Assembly (NCBI GenBank): GCA_030054025.1
Contig: JASGCQ010000006.1
Coordinates: 1 to 53,010, forward strand
Source: Phycisphaerales bacterium
GTDB lineage: Bacteria; Bacteroidota; Bacteroidia; Chitinophagales; Chitinophagaceae
Reading direction: 5' to 3'
Length of the DNA: 53,010 bases
Part shown: positions 34,443 through 45,100 of the stretch, piece after piece
How positions within the stretch are numbered: position 1 is the stretch's first letter
Layout of the letters: every line of letters begins with the position of its first letter
Notes under the pieces: model-generated
Database searches by the model: none
Told to the model about the DNA's origin: nothing
Seen by the model: only the letters and a program-made list of their open reading frames with translations
Made by a program: the position numbers and the translations under genes

Positions 34443-34450
34443 TAACTTTG
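34443..34450 (+). promoter_or_regulatory. tsaB -7 promoter element
   Basis: TAACTTTG lies 9 bases before ATG 34460 and only 11 bases from the opposing ridA element, so the two promoters overlap. It also argues against the frame-start at 34448. Confidence 0.6.
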
Positions 34451-34459
34451 CCTATCATT

Positions 34460-35140
34460 ATGGAACACATTTTATTGATAGATACCTCTGCCGAGAAATG
34501 TCAAGTTGGCTTAGTATGCGATGGACAACTCTTACTTGCTTTGGAACACAATGACCGTCAAAGTCAGGCAGCCGTAATCAATACATTAATTGAACAATTG
34601 TGTAGCCAAGCACAGTTTGGCTTGAATAATTTGAGTGCCATTGCTGTTTGCTCAGGTCCCGGCTCCTATACTGGATTGCGCATTGGTATGTCAGCAGCAA
34701 AGGGTTTCGCCTTTTCATTAAATAAGCCCCTTATCTTACAACATAAATTGGAATTGCTTGCGCAACAAAACATCAACCTCAACGATAATTTCTGGTTTTA
34801 CGCTATACTCATTTCCGCTCGTGACGACGAATTCTTTTTGGCGATTTACGATGCCGATATGCAAATTGTTCACCAACCCATTCATGCCAACACTGATGGA
34901 GTCCATAGTCTATTGCAAAAATTACCTCCCAACCCACTCTGCATTATTGGAGATGCTCTAGCAAAGAAAACCTTTGGCGGTAAAGTAATTTTGTCTTCCG
35001 AAATTGATTTGAATTTTTGGGCGGGATGGGCTGCAAGAGCCATGCACTTGCAAGACTTTGCCGACCTTGCAAGCTCTATACCATTTTACATGAAAGAAGT
35101 ATTTATTTATGCGCCTCGCGAAAGAGGAATACAGCAATAG
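34460..35140 (+). CDS. tsaB: tRNA threonylcarbamoyladenosine modification protein TsaB
   Basis: A partner of TsaD in the complex that adds threonylcarbamoyl to A37 of ANN-decoding tRNAs. It has 226 residues from ATG 34460. LIDTSAEKCQVGLV at the N-terminus is the ASKHA-type phosphate-1 strand, and VCSGPGSYTGLRIGMSAAKG near 58-77 is the TsaB signature. The second half is shortened and lacks the metal-ligand histidines of TsaD, as expected. It is divergent from ridA and convergent with the polymerase gene, whose end is 3 bases away. Confidence 0.94.
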   Translation: MEHILLIDTSAEKCQVGLVCDGQLLLALEHNDRQSQAAVINTLIEQLCSQAQFGLNNLSAIAVCSGPGSYTGLRIGMSAAKGFAFSLNKPLILQHKLELLAQQNINLNDNFWFYAILISARDDEFFLAIYDADMQIVHQPIHANTDGVHSLLQKLPPNPLCIIGDALAKKTFGGKVILSSEIDLNFWAGWAARAMHLQDFADLASSIPFYMKEVFIYAPRERGIQQ

Positions 35141-35143
35141 TGG

Positions 35144-36403
35144 TTATTTATTGTTTTTAAAATAGCCCAATCTTTTTGTGCCATAATGAACCAAACAGCC
35201 TGCGGTATAAATGCCCACAGAATAAGCAAAGGAAGAAAGTAAGTCGCCGCGCAATACAAAAAACAACATCCCGATGGCTGCGGGATAAAAAATAGTAGTG
35301 TAAGTGGATTTTTCTGAACACCAATACAAGCGGTCGTATTGGGTAATGAATACAGCCAATAAAATAATAAATAATACAGAACCGATAATTCCAAAATTGA
35401 TATAGCCCTCGGCTATGTAAGGGCTGCAAAAATTGCTAAAATCCGAATTCGGTAATTGATTCACCAGTGCACCACTGCCAATACCTTTACCCGACCATAC
35501 ACTTCTCGGTACAAAAAACAACAATACTGTTCCCAATTGTTTGCCCCAAGTGATACCCTGCGTATTGACATAATCAATCGTACTGCAAAAAGATGTATAA
35601 GCATCAAAATCGCCACCGCTATAGGAGAATGAAAAAATATCTGACAGGGAATCAAACTTTGTTTTGATAGTGGCAGCATTATATCTGAAAATGCTCAGTA
35701 TAGGGAATGCTACAATCGTAATACCCACCACTAAAGTGCTGAATAAATATCTTTGCGCAACGAATCTTTTTTTCCAAATAACCAACAAGCCAGCCAAATA
35801 AAATGTCGCCAACCAATATCTTGGAATAGCCGTAGGAAAATTCGCAATGAACCCTATCAGAAGCATACTAATAAAAACGAGCAGACTTATTTTTTGCTCC
35901 TTCCAAAAATGGATAGACATCAATAAGCCGTACAAGCAGATACCACGCAAAGATTTGTCTATCAACAATTGTGCTGTACTATTGCTGATGCTCACCCCAT
36001 TGCCCCTTTCCCAAAATCTGCCTCCATTCGACAATGCAATGAGGAGCAAACAGGATAAACAATACATAATGATTACAGTTGTTGTAGGCTTAGAATTTGT
36101 AGTATTTACAGAAATTGTTGCCATCATTTTATTATTTATTTTTTGGCGCACAACTGCATACACCACACTGCAGAATAAAATGAGTCCATTTGCCGATAAG
36201 AGCGTGAGGTTTGAAAAACTCCGACCCCAAGGAAAATGCCCCAGAAGATATTGCCCAAAAGGAATGAAGGAAAGAAACAAAAGCGTGAAAATCCAAAAAA
36301 TACTATTCAGCGAAAAGGCTTGCCTATCTGCCATGATACCATAAGCACTGATTAAGATATTCAGCAAGAAACTTACAATAAGTGCAATAGTATCAAGGTG
36401 CAA
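35144..36403 (-). CDS. Oligosaccharide repeat-unit polymerase (Wzy-like)
   Basis: A membrane protein of 419 residues with about ten to twelve helices. The periplasmic loop YSGGDFDAYTSFCSTIDYVN and FFVPRSVWSGKG, followed by YIAEGYINFGIIGSVLF, match the pattern of O-antigen or exopolysaccharide repeat polymerases. Such proteins link lipid-carried repeat units into long chains. It stands alone, far from the glycosyltransferase locus at 45306-50969, which has its own ligase/polymerase-like protein. Its sugar and partners are unknown. Confidence 0.8.
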   Translation of the reverse strand: MHLDTIALIVSFLLNILISAYGIMADRQAFSLNSIFWIFTLLFLSFIPFGQYLLGHFPWGRSFSNLTLLSANGLILFCSVVYAVVRQKINNKMMATISVNTTNSKPTTTVIIMYCLSCLLLIALSNGGRFWERGNGVSISNSTAQLLIDKSLRGICLYGLLMSIHFWKEQKISLLVFISMLLIGFIANFPTAIPRYWLATFYLAGLLVIWKKRFVAQRYLFSTLVVGITIVAFPILSIFRYNAATIKTKFDSLSDIFSFSYSGGDFDAYTSFCSTIDYVNTQGITWGKQLGTVLLFFVPRSVWSGKGIGSGALVNQLPNSDFSNFCSPYIAEGYINFGIIGSVLFIILLAVFITQYDRLYWCSEKSTYTTIFYPAAIGMLFFVLRGDLLSSFAYSVGIYTAGCLVHYGTKRLGYFKNNK

Positions 36404-36464
36404 AAGCGAGTGTGTTTTAGATTCAATTATCTCAAAGGTAATTCGATTCTCTTATTTTTGATTT

Positions 36465-37001
36465 ATGAAAAGCAAGATTGGATTAAAATCTATTTTGACA
36501 ATACTCTTGATATTTAATGTTGTATTTACTTTTGGTCAACTCAATCAGATTAGTGAGAAGCAAAAGACTAATTTTAATTGGGCTTTTCGTGTTGGAGTCG
36601 GCTATCAGTTCACGAATTATATAGAATCTGGAACTTCACTTTGGTATATTAATGATAAAAAATATGGCAATGCGGTACTATTATATTCCACTCTCGAATG
36701 CAATCCAAATCTTAATGGAAATCATCATAAACCAATATGGGGTTTAAAAATTGGTGCCGAAGCATATAACAACATCTTTGCCTATGGTTTCGAATTGAAA
36801 CAGCTTACTGATTTTGACAACAATAGTCTCGTATTGACACCCAAATTAGGTATTGGCGCATTGGGTATTATCGGTTTGTTTTTTGGTTTTAATATCTATG
36901 ACAAAGCAAATTATTTTCCTTCAATTGGTAAATTTCAAGTTGGGTTAAATGCTAATATCAACAAGAAGTGTATTGCTGAAATTTTAAGAGAGAAAAAATA
37001 A
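36465..37001 (+). CDS. Hypothetical exported protein
   Basis: Not recognised. The 178-residue protein has a signal peptide (KSKIGLKSILTILLIFNVVF, then TFG before QLNQ). The remainder alternates short beta stretches such as FRVGVGYQFTNYI and LKIGAEAYNNIFAYGFEL, with an end like an eight-strand outer-membrane barrel (KFQVGLNANINKK). An outer-membrane barrel of the porin-like type is plausible. It is divergent from the Wzy-like gene (61 bases) and precedes tonB by about 64 bases on the same strand. It is AT-rich. Confidence 0.6.
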   Translation: MKSKIGLKSILTILLIFNVVFTFGQLNQISEKQKTNFNWAFRVGVGYQFTNYIESGTSLWYINDKKYGNAVLLYSTLECNPNLNGNHHKPIWGLKIGAEAYNNIFAYGFELKQLTDFDNNSLVLTPKLGIGALGIIGLFFGFNIYDKANYFPSIGKFQVGLNANINKKCIAEILREKK

Positions 37002-37065
37002 TCTTCATTTTCTTTTGTGGAAATTCAAAGTGGCTACTGTCTATTGTTTATAAAACGACAATGTT

Positions 37066-37899
37066 ATGGACAGGAACCTACTGCTTCAAAGCAATTATCT
37101 CGACATCATTTTTGATGGGAGAAACAAAGTATATGGTGGCTATCAATTGCGCACTACTTACCCTCAGCGCATGAAAAGGGCAGGGGTCTATATTTTGACC
37201 TTTGCATTTCTATTTGTTGCTTATACCTTATGGGCAAATCGCGTACGACCTGCACCCATCCTGAGCTTGCCCAAAACAAATGATACGCTTCAGTTTATCA
37301 ATCCAGACTTGGATATTCCTATACGCAAACCACCTATGCCCGAGCCGCCATCTGCTCCGGCAACAGTCAATTCTGTCAAAAATTCAATACCTGATATTGT
37401 GGAAGATATTGAGGCACACAAAGATGATTTAATGGCTACACGAGACGACTTAAAAGATGCTGTTTCCAGCAATCTCACGGTATCCGGTCCTAATCTTGGC
37501 GATGAGTCATTTGATATGAAAAATGCTAAACCCGATGGTGATGGACATGCCGTTGTAGTAGATGTCAATAAAGTAGCAACGAATAAGCCTTATACCTCAG
37601 TAGAACAGATGCCCGAATTTCCGGGAGGAGAACTAAAGCTGCAAGAATACCTAAAGAATAATATTCAATATCCAGCTGCGGCACAGGCTGCCAATCAGCA
37701 AGGAAAAGTATTCGTGAAATTTGTAGTGAACGAAGATGGTTCTATTTCTAATGTTACTACCGTTCGGGGTTTTGGATACGGCTCAGAAAATGAAAGCATC
37801 AGAGTAGTGAATGCGATGCCCAAATGGAAACCCGGAAAGAACAATAGCAAAGCGGTAAAAGTTTGGTTTCAAGTACCCATCTTTTTCAAATTAGAGTAA
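37066..37899 (+). CDS. Energy transducer TonB
   Basis: Couples the inner-membrane proton motive force to TonB-dependent outer-membrane receptors. In the 277 residues, the cytoplasmic N-terminus has the Bacteroidota TonB pattern (IIFDGRNKVYGGYQLR at 14-29). The single membrane helix is near 39-57. A proline-rich periplasmic spacer (IPIRKPPMPEPPSAPA) follows, and the TonB C-terminal domain runs from about 190 (EFPGGELKLQEYLKNNIQYP) to VWFQVPIFFKL. No exbB or exbD is adjacent. A possible client is the receptor at 12251; that is inference. Confidence 0.92.
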   Translation: MDRNLLLQSNYLDIIFDGRNKVYGGYQLRTTYPQRMKRAGVYILTFAFLFVAYTLWANRVRPAPILSLPKTNDTLQFINPDLDIPIRKPPMPEPPSAPATVNSVKNSIPDIVEDIEAHKDDLMATRDDLKDAVSSNLTVSGPNLGDESFDMKNAKPDGDGHAVVVDVNKVATNKPYTSVEQMPEFPGGELKLQEYLKNNIQYPAAAQAANQQGKVFVKFVVNEDGSISNVTTVRGFGYGSENESIRVVNAMPKWKPGKNNSKAVKVWFQVPIFFKLE

Positions 37900-37907
37900 G
37901 CATAAAA

Positions 37908-37937
37908 AAAGCCCATTCTATAGATAGAATGGGCTTT
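37908..37937. terminator. Bidirectional terminator, tonB/tal
   Basis: A 13-base perfect stem (37908-37920 with 37925-37937) with a four-base loop TAGA lies between the convergent tonB and tal genes, flanked by A on the left and T on the right. Confidence 0.88.
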
Positions 37938-37956
37938 ACTTTTTGTGCTGAAAAAG

Positions 37957-38610
37957 CTATTTCAAAGACTGAGCATCTTTCAAAAATTGCTCCAAACCCA
38001 AATCGGTCAAAGGATGTTTCAAAAGACCCAATATAGAAGTTAAGGGGCAAGTACATACATCGGCACCTGCTTCGGCGCAACGTACGATATGCAAAGGATT
38101 GCGAATAGAGGCAGCCAATACTTCGGTCATAAAACCTTGTGCATTATAGATACCTACGATTTGCTCTATCAATTGTACGCCATCCCAACTGCTGTCGTCA
38201 ATACGACCGATGAATGGAGATACATAAGTTGCTCCTGCTTTTGCAGCAAGTATCGCTTGTCCTGCAGAAAATACAAGTGTACAATTGGTTTGGATTTCAT
38301 TATCCGTAAACCATTTGATGGCTTTGATACCTTCTTTAATCATCGGTATTTTCACCACAATATTTTTGTGCAAAGCAGCCAATTTTTTGCCTTCAGCTAC
38401 CATGCCCTCAAAATCAGTAGAGATTACCTCGGCACTTACAGGACCATCTACGATGTCGCAAATAGCTCGGTAGTGGTTCCAGATATTTTCTGTTCCGCTA
38501 ATACCTTCTTTTGCCATAAGAGAAGGATTAGTCGTTACACCATCCAAAATTCCTAATTCGTTGGCTTCTTTAATTTGAGCAAGATTTGCTGTATCTATAA
38601 AAAATTTCAT
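37957..38610 (-). CDS. tal: Transaldolase (short, fructose-6-phosphate aldolase-like type)
   Basis: Moves a dihydroxyacetone unit between sugar phosphates in the pentose phosphate pathway. With the start at ATG 38610 (MKFFIDTANLAQIKEA) it has 217 residues, the size of the TalC/FSA group. The Schiff-base lysine is K87 in IVVKIPMI, and DGVTTNPSL at 23-31 is the other hallmark. ATYVSPFIGRIDD and VLAASIRNP are conserved. The 8-residue upstream extension starts with TTG and lies next to the promoter. True FSA activity versus transaldolase cannot be told apart by eye. Confidence 0.92.
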   Translation of the reverse strand: MKFFIDTANLAQIKEANELGILDGVTTNPSLMAKEGISGTENIWNHYRAICDIVDGPVSAEVISTDFEGMVAEGKKLAALHKNIVVKIPMIKEGIKAIKWFTDNEIQTNCTLVFSAGQAILAAKAGATYVSPFIGRIDDSSWDGVQLIEQIVGIYNAQGFMTEVLAASIRNPLHIVRCAEAGADVCTCPLTSILGLLKHPLTDLGLEQFLKDAQSLK

Positions 38611-38631
38611 GTGAATGTATATTTTCAGCAG

Positions 38632-38639
38632 CAAAAGTA
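38632..38639 (-). promoter_or_regulatory. tal -7 promoter element
   Basis: TACTTTTG on the minus strand matches TAnnTTTG, 21 bases before ATG 38610. Its position rules out the TTG start at 38634. Confidence 0.55.
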
Positions 38640-38886
38640 AAGTTCAAAATTGGCTAACTACTATTTAGGTTGATAAACTTTTCCCCATTTTTAAGATTAT
38701 CTAGTAACATTTGCTTGAAACTACACTTATGGGGGGCTGTTAGAAACCTGCTTCATTAAAAAATGATTATTTTTTGGGGCAAAGCATTGCTTTCCTATTC
38801 AAAAGCGGATACCAACTTTATTTTCACGATAAAGCCAAAATCAATATTTTGAAATACGGGCTGGTATTTTTATAAGCAAAAACCCC
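38640..38886. other. tal-fusA intergenic region
   Basis: A divergent intergenic region between tal and fusA. Apart from the two promoters at its edges, the only oddity is GGGGGGCTGTT near 38730-38742, an 11-base match to the start of the clpP terminator region. It has no gene and is probably chance. Confidence 0.4.
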
Positions 38887-38894
38887 TACTTTTG
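38887..38894 (+). promoter_or_regulatory. fusA -7 promoter element
   Basis: TACTTTTG matches TAnnTTTG, 44 bases before the fusA ATG, leaving a leader of about 40 bases. A standard TTTG at -33 is not obvious. Confidence 0.5.
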
Positions 38895-38938
38895 CACTCC
38901 ATTTCAAACTAGAATTATTTTATTTAAACAAAAATACA

Positions 38939-41086
38939 ATGGCAGACTTACGCTTACAGCGCAACTTTGGTATTGCAGCACATATTGATGCGGGCAAAAC
39001 CACCACTACTGAACGCATCCTGTATTATACAGGGGTTAACCACAAAATAGGAGAAGTGCACGATGGTGGTGCTACGATGGACTGGATGGCGCAAGAACAA
39101 GAGCGCGGTATCACCATTACGTCAGCGGCAACTACTTGCTTTTGGAACTTCCCTACTACTCAAGGAAAAGTACTTCCTGAATCAAAAAAATACAAATTTA
39201 ACATCATTGATACTCCGGGTCACGTGGACTTTACCATTGAGGTAGAGCGTTCTATGCGTGTATTGGATGGTCTTGTAGCCTTATTTTCTGCGGTTGATGG
39301 TGTTGAGCCTCAATCTGAAACCGTTTGGCGTCAAGCAAACCGTTACCGTGTACCCCGTGTCGGTTTTGTCAACAAAATGGATCGTATCGGTGCAGACTTC
39401 CTTATGGTAGTAAAGCAAGTGCGTGATATGTTGGGTGCAAAAGCGGTGCCTTTGCAATTACCGATTGGTGCAGAAGACAATTTCAAAGGTGTGGTGGATT
39501 TGATTACCATGAAATCATTGGTTTGGGACGATTCTACAATGGGTATGACTTATGTAGAAGGTGAAGTGCCTGCCGATATGTTAGAAGAAGCGAATCAATA
39601 CCGTGCAGAGCTTGTAGAAGCTGTAGCTGAGTATGATGATAAGTTGATGGAAAAATTCTTCGATGATCCTAATTCAATCTCTGAAGATGAAATCCACGAA
39701 GCGGTGCGTAAAGCAACTCTTGATTTGAGCATTATCCCTATGTTGTGCGGTTCTTCCTACAAAAACAAAGGTGTTCAAAAAATGTTGGATTGCGTGATTC
39801 GTTACCTACCTTCTCCATTGGATGTAGAAGCCATCAAAGGAACTGATCCAGACGATCTTGAAAAAGAACTAGTGCGTAAACCTGATGCAAAAGAACCATT
39901 CGCTGCATTGGCGTTCAAAATCATGACCGATCCTTTCGTTGGTCGTTTGGCTTTCTTCCGTGTTTATTCAGGTCATTTGGATGCAGGTTCGTATGTACTC
40001 AATGTACGTTCGGGCAAAAACGAGCGTATCTCTCGTATCATGCAAATGCACGCCAACAAACAAAATCCAATTGATTTTATCGAAGCAGGTGATATTGGTG
40101 CGGCAGTAGGATTTAAAGACATCAAAACGGGTGATACCCTTTGCGATGAGAAAAATCCAATCGTTTTGGAAAACATGTTTATCCCTGAGCCTGTAATCTC
40201 TATCGCAATCGAGCCAAAAACTCAAGCCGATGTGGATAAAATGGGTATGGCGATTGCAAAATTGATTGAAGAAGATCCTACACTTCGTGTAAAAACAGAC
40301 GAAGAAACTGGACAAACGGTGTTGAGTGGTATGGGTGAACTTCACTTGGAAATCATTTTGGACCGTATGCGTCGTGAGTTTAAAGTAGAAGTAAACCAAG
40401 GTGCACCACAGGTGGCTTATAAAGAAGCATTTACTGCAATGGTTTCGCATCGCGAAACGTATAAGAAACAAACTGGTGGCCGTGGTAAATTCGCCGATAT
40501 CCAATTCGAAATCGGACCTGCTGACGAAGCGTTCTTGGCAGAAGGAAAAGGTACTTACCAATTTATCAACGATATCTTTGGTGGAGCTATCCCTCGCGAA
40601 TTTATCCCTGCTATCCAAAAAGGTTTTGAGTCAGCAATGACCAACGGCGTTTTGGCTGGTTTCCCTTTAGAACACATGCGTATTCGTATATTCGACGGTT
40701 CTTTCCACAACGTGGATTCCGATTCTATGTCTTTCGAACTTTGTGCAAAACAAGGTTATCGCGAAGCAGGCCGTAAAGCAAAACCCATCTTGTTGGAGCC
40801 GATTATGAAGATTGAAGTATTGACTCCAGATCAATACATGGGTGATGTGACGGGTGATTTGAACCGTCGTCGTGCTATGTTGGAAGGTATGGATACTCGT
40901 AATAATTTGCAAGTAATTAAGGCTAAAGTTCCATTGAGCGAAATGTTTGGTTATGTAACCCAATTGCGCTCATTGTCTTCTGGTCGTGCTTCCTCTACCA
41001 TGGAGTTCAGCCACTATTCACAAGCTCCTCGTAATATCGAGACTGAAGTAGTAGCTAAAGCCGGTAAAAAAGCAATCGAAGAATAG
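38939..41086 (+). CDS. fusA: Translation elongation factor G
   Basis: The ribosomal translocase GTPase. At 715 residues it is full length. G1 AHIDAGKTT is at 14-22, G3 DTPGHVDF near 92-99, and G4 NKMD near 148. Domain IV includes [13 protein letters not shown] and [14 protein letters not shown], and the C-terminus [10 protein letters not shown] is standard. It stands alone here with its own promoter and terminator, away from rpsL, rpsG and tuf. Codon use is visibly richer in CGT, GGT and AAC than in neighbouring genes, as expected for a highly expressed gene. Confidence 0.97.
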   Translation: MADLRLQRNFGIAAHIDAGKTTTTERILYYTGVNHKIGEVHDGGATMDWMAQEQERGITITSAATTCFWNFPTTQGKVLPESKKYKFNIIDTPGHVDFTIEVERSMRVLDGLVALFSAVDGVEPQSETVWRQANRYRVPRVGFVNKMDRIGADFLMVVKQVRDMLGAKAVPLQLPIGAEDNFKGVVDLITMKSLVWDDSTMGMTYVEGEVPADMLEEANQYRAELVEAVAEYDDKLMEKFFDDPNSISEDEIHEAVRKATLDLSIIPMLCGSSYKNKGVQKMLDCVIRYLPSPLDVEAIKGTDPDDLEKELVRKPDAKEPFAALAFKIMTDPFVGRLAFFRVYSGHLDAGSYVLNVRSGKNERISRIMQMHANKQNPIDFIEAGDIGAAVGFKDIKTGDTLCDEKNPIVLENMFIPEPVISIAIEPKTQADVDKMGMAIAKLIEEDPTLRVKTDEETGQTVLSGMGELHLEIILDRMRREFKVEVNQGAPQVAYKEAFTAMVSHRETYKKQTGGRGKFADIQFEIGPADEAFLAEGKGTYQFINDIFGGAIPREFIPAIQKGFESAMTNGVLAGFPLEHMRIRIFDGSFHNVDSDSMSFELCAKQGYREAGRKAKPILLEPIMKIEVLTPDQYMGDVTGDLNRRRAMLEGMDTRNNLQVIKAKVPLSEMFGYVTQLRSLSSGRASSTMEFSHYSQAPRNIETEVVAKAGKKAIEE

Positions 41087-41113
41087 TTTTTAAATATTCT
41101 TTTGAAATATCTT

Positions 41114-41143
41114 AAAACGCCGTTCTGTACAGAGCGGCGTTTT
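41114..41143 (+). terminator. fusA terminator
   Basis: A 15-base stem (AAAACGCCGTTCTGT with its near complement, one G-T pair) is followed by a T-run, 28 bases after the fusA stop. Confidence 0.88.
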
Positions 41144-41200
41144 TTTATTATTTTTATTGTACCCTAATTGGAAGGAAAATGAACAAATAAAATTAAACAA

Positions 41201-41638
41201 ATGAATTATCCTAAAAAATACCAATACCTACTCTCATTTACCTTTGTATTAGTTGTGTCTTGTTCTAACTCTTCTATCCGGTCCAAAAACTGTATTCGAA
41301 AAGAAATAAAAACGATACTTGTTGGTGCAGATGAAGATACCCATGGCTGCAAAGGCTCTGCCGGATATACTTGGGGCCTTATCAGAAAGGAGTGCATTCG
41401 TAGCTTTGAACTACCTTTACAATTGACGAATAAAAACAACAGTTTTTCGGCAGGTGTCGCCTTTGCTTCGGATAGCAGTAGCGTAGAAATTTTTACTAAA
41501 GATGGAACCATGCTATTGAATAAACAAGGCGATGCGATGTACTCTGATACCACTTGGATTTTTCAAAGAATACAAGACGAATGGCTGATGAGGAAATCTG
41601 ATTCTAAAGAAATAGCCTATTCCTCAAAAAAGAAGTAA
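41201..41638 (+). CDS. Hypothetical lipoprotein
   Basis: Not recognised. The 145-residue protein has a lipoprotein signal ending VVSC, with the cysteine at 21. The mature part contains three further cysteines (KNCIRKE, HGCKGSAGYTWG, KECIRSFE) and a C-terminal IQDEWLMRKSDSKEI. The pattern of a GYTWG-containing beta domain is seen in other small Bacteroidota lipoproteins, but I cannot name it. It precedes the GNAT gene by 30 bases. Confidence 0.6.
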   Translation: MNYPKKYQYLLSFTFVLVVSCSNSSIRSKNCIRKEIKTILVGADEDTHGCKGSAGYTWGLIRKECIRSFELPLQLTNKNNSFSAGVAFASDSSSVEIFTKDGTMLLNKQGDAMYSDTTWIFQRIQDEWLMRKSDSKEIAYSSKKK

Positions 41639-41668
41639 CAATTTATCATTCAAAATTTATCATTGATT

Positions 41669-42169
41669 ATGTCTATTTCGATTCGTGCCGCCACTAGTAC
41701 AGATTTGCCAAGTATCGTAGCCATCTACAATCAGGCGATACTCAAAAAAGGTCAGACAGCCGACCTTGATGTGCAGCAGGTAGAAGACAAAATGGCTTGG
41801 TTTGAATCGCATAGCCCCGAGCGTTATCCTATTTTTGTGGCTACCCAAGATGATTGTGTCGTGGGTTGGGCATCATTGAGTCCTTACCGCGAAGGGCGCA
41901 AAGCATTGATGCGTACCGCAGAGCTGAGTTTGTATTTGGATGATAAATTTATAGGCAGAGGCATTGGCAGCACACTGATACAACAAGCCCTTGCCGATGC
42001 CAAACAACTGAACTATACCAATATCATTGCCGTCATCATTGCCAGTAACGAGAAAAGCATTGGCTTATTTACAAAGTTCAATTTTACACTTTGGGGTTTA
42101 TTGCCCGGCATTGTAGAGATAGGAGACCAACGATTAAACCATTGCATCTATGGTCGGAAGATCGACTAA
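41669..42169 (+). CDS. GNAT-family N-acetyltransferase
   Basis: A 166-residue acetyltransferase resembling phosphinothricin/methionine sulfoximine acetyltransferases. IRAATSTDLPSIVAIYNQAI opens the fold, YIFVATQ-like strands follow, and the acetyl-CoA loop KFIGRGIGSTL is near 93-103. ASNEKSIGLFTKFNF and the ending LPGIVEIGDQRL match that subgroup. I prefer ATG 41669 over 41663. Substrates may be amino-acid analogues. It is convergent with the secreted nuclease gene 19 bases away. Confidence 0.85.
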   Translation: MSISIRAATSTDLPSIVAIYNQAILKKGQTADLDVQQVEDKMAWFESHSPERYPIFVATQDDCVVGWASLSPYREGRKALMRTAELSLYLDDKFIGRGIGSTLIQQALADAKQLNYTNIIAVIIASNEKSIGLFTKFNFTLWGLLPGIVEIGDQRLNHCIYGRKID

Positions 42170-42188
42170 TGATTTCTCTTTTAAACAA

Positions 42189-45100
42189 TTACCACTTTTG
42201 AAATCGCTGTACCATTGTCGTTCCATCTTTGGTGACCATCTTCAGCAAATAAGTGCCCGCTATCAGATGTTCAATATCTATTACGGTGCTAAGAGCGTTA
42301 TTAAGCAACTTCTTTTGTAGCACAGTTTGCCCCAAATAATTGAGCAAAATAATATCTGCATCCGAGGCTATGTTATAATTTATACGCAACTGATCTTGTG
42401 CAGGATTGGGATAAAGAATCAGTGCTGCTTTTGACTCGGAATATGAGATGCCAAGTTTGTTGCCTAAGGAAAGCCCAACAATAACAGGGTCGTGGTCTGA
42501 GGATCGGAAAGGACTAGCAGTATAGCATTCCGCCCAACGATTGACCGCATCGCCACCGCCATCATTAATGCTGTCTTCGTAGTTGAGAAATGTCGGTTCT
42601 ATAGAATTGATATTCCATTTTGCAATGCCCGTTATATTTGGTAGTAAGCCTTTGCTGATAATAGCATAATCTAATGAGCCTAATTGTCCACCAAAACAAT
42701 AAGAATATTCTTTGGCTGTATTTAATATGGTAAAATCTTTTGACCGCATGGTGTCTAATGGGTCTTCTTCAAAGTACGAATTGTAATCGCCCATACTCAA
42801 TACCTTATTTGTGCCGGATGTAGGCATCACTACATTGTTGATAAATTGTATGAGGGCGGCTGCTTGTGATTTTCTTCGATAATTAAAACATCCTTGTCCG
42901 TCAGATTTGTCATTATCAAGTCCTGTGCTACCCGTACAAGATTTGGATTTAAAATGATTGATGATAAAATTAAAAGTGCTGTCAGTTGCTTTTACTTTAA
43001 AAGTTTGTGCCAAAGGCGGGCGATTAAATAGAGTATCCGAGCTAATCATCACTTTCCCAACTGTATCTAAAACTGCCGATTTGTAAATGATGGCGCATCG
43101 AATATCATCGGTACCATAATCTTGAATAGTATCTCCATCATAGATAAAACTATAAGTGCCTGCTCCCATTAGTGCATTGATGCCATTCACTAAATTTTGT
43201 AAGGCAGAGTTTGTTCCTGTTCCGTCATTCTCTATTTCTATCAGCCCCATTACATCAGGATTAATTTGGCTAATCGTACTGATTATTTTTTCTCTCTGAC
43301 GCGAAAACTCAGTCAAAGAATTGGCACCTCTTGAAGTCGGAAAGCCTCCGCCAAGACCATCTCCATTAAAGTAACTCAATACATTAAAACTCGCAACTTT
43401 AATCGTAGCATCTTTGCCCACATCGGGTAATGAAGGTCGTGCTTGATGATTGATTTTGACAGCAGAAAGAGCGATGGGTTGTAAGCGATAGCTACCAAAT
43501 CCATAGCCCATGATACCCCCAAGGCTATCTATGGTACTGCCTATGCAAAGGGTATTGTCGCTATTCACAAAAGGCAAGCTAGGTAGGGTAGAACGTCCAT
43601 CATCGAGCAAAATGCTGCGTAAATCATTTTGTAATAAATGTGCATTAATAGCAGCTAAGTTAGCAGTTCCTGATGCTGTTGTGCCGCTTGCGGACGCGTC
43701 ATTAGGGTCCACCAATTGCGATGCTTGATAAACAAGTCCTCCTGCCGATAGCACCAACTCTCCATAAGTACCCAAATTGGCATTGTCAGTGACTGTTAAA
43801 GTATCAGAAAAACGAACCAACATAGCTTCATAAGATTCGTAATCAGTACCCGCAATTCTAGGCAAAGAAATTACCGTGGCTTTCGGCAAACTCATGCCAG
43901 TGCTTAGAATATTAATATTGATAGGTGTTATGGTAGCTTGGTCGAAAGAGGGGTAGGCTGCGGACTCTTCTGTAGTACCTAATATATTCACCTTATCACC
44001 GATACTCAGGGCAGCACTGGAGGCTATAAAAATCGCTTCAGATGTTTTGGGGTCACTATCGGCATCGCTATCTTCCTCTTGTACATAAAATCCTGAAGGG
44101 CTCAGTAAGGGAAAAATGCCTGTTACAATTCCTTCGATACGATAAGTACCTTTGGATGCAGTTGGTCCTGCTCCTTGTATTTGATGGATGAGCGTATTTT
44201 CATCGTCAATAATATTGAGTGTAGCGACACTATCTATGGTTGCATAAGCTCCTGATGCTCCTGATAAGCTCATACGAACAAATTCCATGCCTTCTGCCAA
44301 AGCATCATTGATGGGGCTGATACTTGCTGTAAAAGAACTTTTGCCTACGGGTACGGTAATTGTTCCGCTGCTGGCAGTGAGTGCAATAGGTGTTGCTCCA
44401 GCAGAGAGGCTTACTGTATAATCTGTATTAAAAGTAGCTGTTCCGGAAAGCGAATAACTGAAAGTAGTAACACTTGCCGTAGTAGGAGCAATGTTGAATT
44501 CGAAATTGCCAATTGTTGCACTCGTTCCTTCTAGGGCATCTGCCAATTTTTTAATTGCAATGGTAGCTGCTGTATCTATTTGAATATTGTCAATTGCGAA
44601 ACTGGGTCTTAGCCCACTGCCACTTATTTGGCGACTGACCCACCTTAGTTGCAGATTAGGAATACTGTCGCATACAGGTGGTAGAATAATCGTTTTTGAT
44701 TGTACATTTTGTGGAGTGGTGATGCCAGCCCCATTTTGCCTGATATCATTATTTTGGTATTCGATACCCGATAAGGTAGTAAACGAACCGGAAGTGCCGA
44801 TACGATATTGTAAACTCAACTCGTTGAATCTAGTATTCCCACTGCTATCATAAGGATTTCGAATTGTCATGGCGTCATAAGACACTCGAATATTTTTCTT
44901 TCCACTCGTATTGATGGCTAATACGATACCCAAATCGAGTGTGCCAATATTTAAGAAACCTATTTTACCATTGTAGTTATGCACGTTGCCACTGGAGGTG
45001 CTTGCCGCTGAACTTGCTAACAGGCTTCTGTCGGCAATAGGAGCAGCACTGCTATAGCTGAGGCCGGGAGCGGTGCCAACCGACCAGCCTTGCCAGCCTG

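Noticed and set aside
38730..38742. GGGGGGCTGTT shared with the clpP terminator
   Set aside because: Eleven bases shared in 53 kb can arise by chance, and the flanks do not match.
39968..40618. 216-codon frame opposite fusA
   Set aside because: The frame is long because of biased codon use in a highly expressed gene; it has no domain.
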